Source: CAMLIZ01 sp036231905 (lineage in GTDB: Bacteria; Pseudomonadota; Gammaproteobacteria; Burkholderiales; Burkholderiaceae_C). From it: a stretch of DNA of 64,000 bases. The translations under genes were made by a program, and so were the position numbers. This document shows positions 59,189 to 64,000 of the stretch, piece by piece. The stretch spans positions 62,001-126,000 of the forward strand of contig NZ_JAZARE010000001.1 of assembly GCF_036231905.1 (NCBI RefSeq), read 5' to 3'. A model generated the notes under the pieces. It was given only the letters and a program-made list of their open reading frames with translations, did not search any database and was not told where the DNA came from. The number at the start of each line of letters is the position of its first letter. Positions within the stretch are counted from its first letter, which is position 1.

Positions 59189-60076
59189 ATGCGCCGCGTC
59201 GTGCCCGTCACCCCACCGCCCCTGGTGCCCGCCGATGCCAGCGGCCTGCCCGCCGGCTGGATCGACACCCATTGCCACCTCGATGCCGCGGAGTTCAACC
59301 CCGACCGCGACGCCGTGGTGGCGCGCGCCCGTGCGGCCGGCGTGGCCCAGATCGTGTTGCCGGCGGTGGAGGTGGCCAACTTCGATGCGGTGCGCGCGCT
59401 GGCTCACCAGCATGGCCTGGCCTACGCCCTGGGCATCCACCCCTTGTGCGTGCACCGGGCCGGGCCCGAGGACCTGGGCGCCTTGCAGGCCGCGCTGCAC
59501 ACCCACCGCGACGACCCGCGCCTGGTGGCGGTGGGCGAGATCGGGCTGGACCACTTCGTGGCCGAGCCGGACCGCGGGCTGCAGGAGCGTTTCTACATCG
59601 CGCAGCTGAAGCTGGCGCGCGATGCCGGCCTGCCGGTGCTGCTGCATTGCCGGCGCTCGGCCGACGGCCTGCTCAAGGGCCTGCGCCGAATCGACGTGGC
59701 CGGCGGCATCGCACATGCCTTCAACGGCAGCGCGCAGCAGGCGGCCGCCTTGGTGGAGCGCGGTTTTGCGCTGGGTTTCGGCGGCGCGATGACCTTCGAG
59801 CGCGCCTTGCAGATCCGCACCCTGGCGCGTGAGGTGCGGCCCGACGCCTGGGTGCTGGAGACCGACGCGCCCGACATCCCGCCGCATTGGCTGTACCGCA
59901 CCGCCGCGCAACGTGCGGCCGGCGAACGCGCGCGCAACGAGCCGGCCGAGCTGCCGCGCATCGCGACCACGCTCGCTGAACTGCGCGGCTTGTCGCTGGC
60001 CGACGCGGCCACCGCCAACCGGCACAACGCACTGCGCGTGCTGCCTCGCCTGGCCGGGCTGCCCACGCCGGCATGA
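59189..60076 (+). CDS. TatD-family deoxyribonuclease/metal hydrolase
   Basis: 295 residues from ATG 59189. The metal-binding TIM-barrel residues are WIDTHCHLDAAEF near residue 25, VAVGEIGLDHF, PVLLHCRRSADG, IAHAFNGSAQQAAALVE and WVLETDAPDIPPHWL. Relatives are magnesium-dependent 3'-5' DNases involved in oxidative DNA damage or fragment degradation. The next gene, a base-excision glycosylase, overlaps its stop by 4 bp (ATGA), so a joint DNA-repair role is a reasonable inference. Confidence 0.9.
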   Translation: MRRVVPVTPPPLVPADASGLPAGWIDTHCHLDAAEFNPDRDAVVARARAAGVAQIVLPAVEVANFDAVRALAHQHGLAYALGIHPLCVHRAGPEDLGALQAALHTHRDDPRLVAVGEIGLDHFVAEPDRGLQERFYIAQLKLARDAGLPVLLHCRRSADGLLKGLRRIDVAGGIAHAFNGSAQQAAALVERGFALGFGGAMTFERALQIRTLAREVRPDAWVLETDAPDIPPHWLYRTAAQRAAGERARNEPAELPRIATTLAELRGLSLADAATANRHNALRVLPRLAGLPTPA

Positions 60077-60588
60077 CGCTGTTGCAGGGCCTGCCGCCGG
60101 TGATCGCACCGCACACGCGGCTGCTCGTGCTCGGCAGCTTTCCGAGCGCGGCCTCGCTGCAGCGGCAGGAGTACTACGCCCATCCGCGCAACCACTTCTG
60201 GCCCATCGTGTCCGCGCTCTGGGGCCTGGAGCTGCGTGCCCTGCCCTATGCCGAGCGCATCGAGGCCGTGCGCGACCGGGGCCTGGGCATCTGGGATGTC
60301 TACGCCCGCTGCCGCCGCGAAGGCAGCCTGGACAGCGCGATCGAGGAGGCCGAGCTCAACGACCTGGCCGGCCTGGCGGCCCGCGCGCCGCAGCTGCAGG
60401 CGATCGCCCACAACGGCGGCGAGTCGGCCCGCAGCATGCGCATCACCCGCGCGCTCGGCCTGCCGGTGTGGCGGCTGCCCTCCACCAGCCCGGCCAACGC
60501 GTCCTGGTCGTTCGCGCGCAAGCTCGCCGCCTGGCGCGAGGTGTTCGACGCTGCCGGGCTGCTGCCGGCCGCACCGCTGCCGACGTGA
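60073..60588 (+). CDS. DNA-deoxyinosine/uracil glycosylase (UDG superfamily, HDG-like)
   Basis: 171 residues forming the compact UDG fold. Motif 1 is LLVLGSFPSAASLQRQEYYA with PRNHFWPIVSAL. The region GLGIWDVYARC follows, and motif 2 is LPSTSPANASWSFARKLAAW. This pattern is that of UDG family 6, which removes hypoxanthine from deaminated adenine. Coupled translation with the TatD-like gene (overlap 60073-60076) groups two DNA-damage enzymes in one transcript. Confidence 0.88.
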   Translation: MTLLQGLPPVIAPHTRLLVLGSFPSAASLQRQEYYAHPRNHFWPIVSALWGLELRALPYAERIEAVRDRGLGIWDVYARCRREGSLDSAIEEAELNDLAGLAARAPQLQAIAHNGGESARSMRITRALGLPVWRLPSTSPANASWSFARKLAAWREVFDAAGLLPAAPLPT

Positions 60589-60679
60589 ACTTCGCGCGCA
60601 GGCGGTTGCGCGCGATTCACTTGTGCCTGCGTCCGCCGCCCGGCAAGGTGAGGGCCTCAGCCACTCACCGCCTCCCGGG

Positions 60680-61969
60680 ATGAAACCGCAACCCCCACGC
60701 CCACTTCGTTTGCTGGCCCCTGGTGCCGCCAGGCCGACCGCTGCCCCGGCCGGCGGGCCCGCTGCGGCGGCCGGGCGGCTGGTCCTCCTGCCCCTGGTGA
60801 TGGGTGGCCTCATCGTCGGCATGTCCATGGGCATGCGCGGCGGCTTCGGCCTGTTCGTGCCGCCGATCGCGCTGGACCGGGGCTGGAGCCGCGAGGCGAT
60901 CGCGCTGGCGCTGGCCTGGCAGAACCTCGCCTGGGGCCTGGCCCAGCCGCTGTTCGGCGCGATCGCCGACCGCTTTGGCGCCGCGCGGGTGATCGCCGCC
61001 GGCATGCTGGTGTATGCACTCGGCCTGTTCACGATGGCCCACGCCGCCGACAGCACCGGCTTCACCTGGTCCACCGGCCTGTGCGTCGGCCTGGGCCTGG
61101 CCGGCTGCGCGTTCGGCACGGTGTATGGCGCGGTGGCCAGGCTGGTGCCGCCGGAGCGCCGCGGTGCCGCCCTGGGCATCACCGGCGCGATCGGCGGGCT
61201 GGGCCAGTTCCTGATGCTGCCGGTGCTGGGCGGGTTGATCACCACCACCGGCTGGGTCACGGCACTGGTCGTGATGGCGATGGCCTTCGTGGTGGCCTCG
61301 CTGGCGGCGCACTCGCTGCGCAGCCCGCCGTCCGCAGCGCCGGTGCTGCCGGCCGAGCGCATGCGCACGGCCGTGGCCGAGGCACTGGGGCAGCGCGACT
61401 TCTGGCTGCTGGGCCTGGGCTTCTTCACCTGCGGCTTCCAGCTGTCCTTCGTGTCCTTCCACCTGCCGGCCTTCCTGGCCGACCATGGTTTCGCGGTACG
61501 CACCGGCACCACCGCGCTGGCCTTGATCACGCTGGCCAATATCGGCGGCATCTATGCGTGCGGCCGGCTGGGGGATCGCTACCGGCCGCGTTCGGTGCTC
61601 ACGCTGCTGTACCTGCTGCGCGGCGCCGCCTTTGCTGCTTTCATCGTGCTGCCGCTGTCGGAGGCATCGCTGTACGCCTTCTCGATCGTGATGGGGCTCA
61701 CCTGGCTGGGCACGGTGCCGCTGACCAACGGGGTGATCCTGCGGCTGTATGGCGCGCGCTACCTGTCCACCCTGTTCGGCTTCGTGTTCGTGGGCCACCA
61801 GCTGGGCGGTTTTGGCGGTGCCTGGGTGGGCGGCTGGGCCTTCGATGCCACCGGCAGTTATGCGGTGGTGTGGTGGGCCTGCGCCGCGCTCGGCCTGACG
61901 GCGGCTGCCTTCCACTACCCGATCGACGACACGCCGCGGGTGCCGGCCGGCGCCGCGCAACCGGCATGA
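60680..61969 (+). CDS. Major facilitator superfamily transporter
   Basis: 429 residues from ATG 60680. After a Pro/Ala-rich cytoplasmic start, twelve membrane segments can be counted, for example LVLLPLVMGGLIVGMSMGM, AARVIAAGMLVYALGLFTMA and WVTALVVMAMAFVVASLAAH. The loop ADRFGAARVIAAGM corresponds to the family G-x-x-x-D-R-x-G signature. The later helices FGFVFVGHQLGGFGGAWVGG are typical of the monocarboxylate/oxalate-type group. The substrate is unknown. It begins 91 bp after the glycosylase gene. Confidence 0.92.
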   Translation: MKPQPPRPLRLLAPGAARPTAAPAGGPAAAAGRLVLLPLVMGGLIVGMSMGMRGGFGLFVPPIALDRGWSREAIALALAWQNLAWGLAQPLFGAIADRFGAARVIAAGMLVYALGLFTMAHAADSTGFTWSTGLCVGLGLAGCAFGTVYGAVARLVPPERRGAALGITGAIGGLGQFLMLPVLGGLITTTGWVTALVVMAMAFVVASLAAHSLRSPPSAAPVLPAERMRTAVAEALGQRDFWLLGLGFFTCGFQLSFVSFHLPAFLADHGFAVRTGTTALALITLANIGGIYACGRLGDRYRPRSVLTLLYLLRGAAFAAFIVLPLSEASLYAFSIVMGLTWLGTVPLTNGVILRLYGARYLSTLFGFVFVGHQLGGFGGAWVGGWAFDATGSYAVVWWACAALGLTAAAFHYPIDDTPRVPAGAAQPA

Positions 61970-62087
61970 AGCACCGTGCGTCCTCGAACGCAGGCGCGCC
62001 AGCGGCGCCCCGCGGGGCTTGTGCCATGAGCCCGCACGGCCGCCCGAAGGGCTCATGCACCGCAGTGCGAAGCACGGAGGTTGCCTG

Positions 62088-62324
62088 ATGAGCCGCTGGC
62101 GCGTGACGCGCAGGGTGGCGGCGGCCGCGGGCCTGGCCGCCGTGGTGGCAGCCGTGGCCACCGGCTGGTCGGCCTACCGTGCGCCCACGCTGGTGCTGTC
62201 CTACGCGCTGGACGTGGCGCTGTGCGGCGCCGCCCGGCGCCCGACCGCCGTCACACCGCCGGCGCCTGCGCCTGCAGCCAGGCCAGCAGCGCCCCCACCG
62301 CCGGCCGGCGCGCCACCTCGTTGA
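62088..62324 (+). CDS. Possible small membrane protein overlapping a convergent LysR gene
   Basis: 78 residues with GGAGG 7 nt before the ATG. The sequence is basic (MSRWRVTRR), then one strong membrane segment (VAAAAGLAAVVAAVATGWSA), then YRAPTLVLSYALDVALCGAA. It ends in a Pro/Ala-rich tail. The last 74 bases overlap the LysR gene on the other strand, so the tail might be spurious and the real product shorter. No homologue is recognised. Confidence 0.4.
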   Translation: MSRWRVTRRVAAAAGLAAVVAAVATGWSAYRAPTLVLSYALDVALCGAARRPTAVTPPAPAPAARPAAPPPPAGAPPR

Positions 62325-63150
62325 GCGCCACCGCCTGGTAGAGCTTGCCCGGGATGCAGGCGGGGTGCGCGCGGGCGATCTGCCCCGACGCGACGGCCGG
62401 CGCGAGGATGTGCACCGGCAGCAGCACGATGCCCAGGCCCTGGGCCGCCGACTGCAGCGTGAGCAGGATGTCGTGGCACACGACCTGGGGCGCCGGCGGG
62501 TCGCCGGCCACGCCGTGGGCGGCCAGGAAGCCGGCCCAGGGCATGCGCGGATGCTCCACCAGCGCAAAGCGCTGCACCAGATCCGCCAGCGCCAGGCCCC
62601 GCGCCTGCCGGGCCAGCGCCGGCGCGGCGAAGACGGCGATCTCCTCGCGCCACAAGGGCACACGGTGCAGGCCCGGCGTGTCGGTGTCGCCGCCGTAGCG
62701 CAGGGCCACGTCCGCCTGCTCGCCCGGCACGTCGGCCAGCGACTCCGACACCAGCAGCGACAGCCCGATGCGGGGATGCTGCTGCCGGAAGCCCGCCAGG
62801 CGCGGCCCCAGCCACAGGCGCGCGAGCGCCGGCGAGCTGGACAGGCGGATCTGCACCTGGGCGTCCGGCGACACGCCATACAGCCCGTCGCCCACGGTGC
62901 GCGCGAACTGCTGCACCGCCGAGTAGTACAGCCGGCCCGCAGCCGTGAGCTCCACCTGGCCGGCATGGCGCGTGAACAGGCGCACCTTGAGGCGGTGTTC
63001 CAGCAGCGTCATCGCCCGGCTGAGGGCCGAACGTGTGACACCCAGCTCCTGCGCGGCACGCTGCGCGCTCTGCAGGCGCGCCATCGCTTCGAAGGCCACC
63101 AGCGCATGCAGTGGCGGCAAGGCGGGCAACCGCGGTACAAGATCGGTCAT
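62251..63150 (-). CDS. LysR-family transcriptional regulator
   Basis: 299 residues from the ATG at 63148-63150. The winged-helix part is LPALPPLHALVAFEAMARLQ, followed by TRSALSRAMTLLEHRLKVRL. The effector domain contains ADVALRYGGDTDTPGLHRVP and LTLQSAAQGLGIVLLPVHIL, typical of GcvA/AmpR-like members. The start codon overlaps the start of the next LysR gene on the opposite strand, in the four bases CATG. Confidence 0.92.
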   Translation of the reverse strand: MTDLVPRLPALPPLHALVAFEAMARLQSAQRAAQELGVTRSALSRAMTLLEHRLKVRLFTRHAGQVELTAAGRLYYSAVQQFARTVGDGLYGVSPDAQVQIRLSSSPALARLWLGPRLAGFRQQHPRIGLSLLVSESLADVPGEQADVALRYGGDTDTPGLHRVPLWREEIAVFAAPALARQARGLALADLVQRFALVEHPRMPWAGFLAAHGVAGDPPAPQVVCHDILLTLQSAAQGLGIVLLPVHILAPAVASGQIARAHPACIPGKLYQAVALNEVARRPAVGALLAWLQAQAPAV

Positions 63151-64000
63151 GGCAAACAAGGATAACGAGGCCTCTGCAGCGCCCCTGGTTGCCGCTGCGC
63201 CGCTGGACGTGAGCTCCATCGCGACCTTGCCGCTGCATGCGCTGGCCGCGTTCGAGGCCGCCGCCCGCCTGGGCAGCTTTGCCCGCGCCGCGCAGGAGCT
63301 GTGCATCACGCAATCGGGTGTGAGCCATCGCATCCGCCAGCTGGAGGGGCGGCTGGGCGGGCCCTTGTTCGAGCGCGCCGGCAAGGCGGCCCGGCTGCTG
63401 CCGCTGGGCCAGCGCTACCTGGCGCCGGTGGCCGACGGACTGGCGCGCCTGCGCCTGGCCACCGCCACCATCGACGACACCGAGCGGCGCCTGGTGCGTG
63501 TGGCCGCCACGGCGGCGCTGGGCACCCACTGGCTGGTGCCGCACATCGGCCAGTTCCTGCAGCGCCATCCCCAGGTGCGCGTGGACATCGGCCCGATGGC
63601 CGGCCCGGGCGACGCAGCGGCCGGCGCCGCCGACGTGCTGATCGAATTCGGCGAGGCGCAGGCCAACCGCGGGAACGATGTGGCTGCCTTCCCGGTGAGC
63701 CTGCAGCTGGTGGCCGGGGCCCCCTGGGCGCATGCCGATGGGCCCTTGGCCGAGGCGCAATTGCGCGCCGCGCCGCTGCTGCGCCACCCGCTGTTCCCGT
63801 GGGCCCGCTGGGCCCGCGCGGCCCTCGGCATCGAGCTCGAACCGGCGGGCCTGTATTACTTCGACGACACGGTCACGATGCTGGAGGCGGCGGCCGGCGG
63901 CCTGGGCCTGGCCCTGGCGCCCAGCATCGCGTGCGACGCCTACGTCGCGCGCGGCGCCCTCCAGGTGGTGCACCCCGCGCCGCTCGCCGGCTTCGAATGC
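63149..64000 (+). CDS. LysR-family transcriptional regulator (3' truncated by window edge)
   Basis: 284 codons are open to the last base of the window. The ATG at 63149 gives an unusual 20-residue polar leader before GTG 63209, from where VSSIATLPLHALAAFEAAAR looks like a normal GcvA-type start. Either could be used. The DNA-binding helix reads ARAAQELCITQSGVSHRIRQ. The effector domain shows ADVLIEFGEAQANRG and MLEAAAGGLGLALAPSIACD. It is head-to-head with another LysR gene, and the two may be paralogues. Confidence 0.88.
   Translation, partial: MANKDNEASAAPLVAAAPLDVSSIATLPLHALAAFEAAARLGSFARAAQELCITQSGVSHRIRQLEGRLGGPLFERAGKAARLLPLGQRYLAPVADGLARLRLATATIDDTERRLVRVAATAALGTHWLVPHIGQFLQRHPQVRVDIGPMAGPGDAAAGAADVLIEFGEAQANRGNDVAAFPVSLQLVAGAPWAHADGPLAEAQLRAAPLLRHPLFPWARWARAALGIELEPAGLYYFDDTVTMLEAAAGGLGLALAPSIACDAYVARGALQVVHPAPLAGFEC

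Noticed and set aside
1..64000. CRISPR arrays, prophage, integrase or intact IS elements
   Set aside because: No regularly spaced direct repeats, no integrase or transposase genes and no att-like duplication at the tRNA were found on reading through both strands.

Overview
The window is a gapless, very GC-rich, gene-dense stretch of bacterial chromosome. Gene content points to a betaproteobacterium of the Burkholderiales, near the Rubrivivax/Leptothrix/Roseateles/Ideonella groups. The pointers are a hemC-hemD-hemX-hemY cluster beside ppc, a PPi-type phosphofructokinase, a PEP-CTERM exported protein (implying an exosortase elsewhere), a recJ/rpfE-like pair next to lolC-lolD, and many GTG starts with strong GGAGG-type ribosome sites. 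No prophage, intact IS, CRISPR array or rRNA was seen. The only RNA gene recognised is tRNA-Arg(ACG).

Layout. 1-9.2 kb: end of an OmpA-like gene, pfp, a PhnB-like VOC protein, a GST, a small membrane protein, an XRE regulator followed by a cytoplasmic molybdopterin oxidoreductase, an alpha/beta hydrolase, an exported metallo-beta-lactamase-fold hydrolase and a LysR regulator. 9.25-20.15 kb: one minus-strand operon of eight genes (DUF2170/YjfI-like, PspA, an unrecognised 116-aa protein, a YqiJ-like OB-fold membrane protein, a YqiK-like flotillin, a zf-TFIIB protein, a 1731-aa DUF3686-type AAA ATPase, a single-HKD phospholipase D-fold protein). It is driven from a good sigma70-like promoter that carries a 7-bp dyad. 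20.2-26 kb: a GlsB-type stress protein, then two ATP-dependent DNA ligases, a CNNM/CorC protein and a LigD-type polymerase domain. 26.5-29.5 kb: SDR/HxlR divergent pair with a perfect operator-like dyad, then WYL regulator, VOC and EVE proteins. 29.6-33 kb: hybrid histidine kinase plus a PhnD-like periplasmic binding protein. 33.4-40.6 kb: tRNA-Arg with terminator, the heme cluster and ppc. 40.7-46 kb: a serine hydrolase, a LytS/LytR-like two-component system, argH and a PEP-CTERM protein. 46-54.4 kb: recJ, an RpfE-like gene, NAD-type isocitrate dehydrogenase, GST, an exported protein, a 48-aa protein and lolC-lolD. 54.4-64 kb: a UvrD-like helicase, a second hybrid kinase, a TatD-like DNase, a deoxyinosine/uracil glycosylase, an MFS transporter, a possible small membrane protein and two head-to-head LysR regulators.

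Two things stand out. First, the PspA-flotillin-AAA-PLD operon looks like a self-contained membrane-stress or membrane-remodelling module that pairs an ESCRT-III relative (PspA) with its own AAA ATPase. Second, three copies of a roughly 105-nt element (48754-48856 minus, 48905-49010 plus, 52298-52402 plus) share two invariant internal strands. Their outer and inner stems differ in sequence between copies but pair within each copy, which is a covariation pattern expected of a structured RNA. Two of the three copies end 51-52 nt before a start codon. I do not recognise this element.
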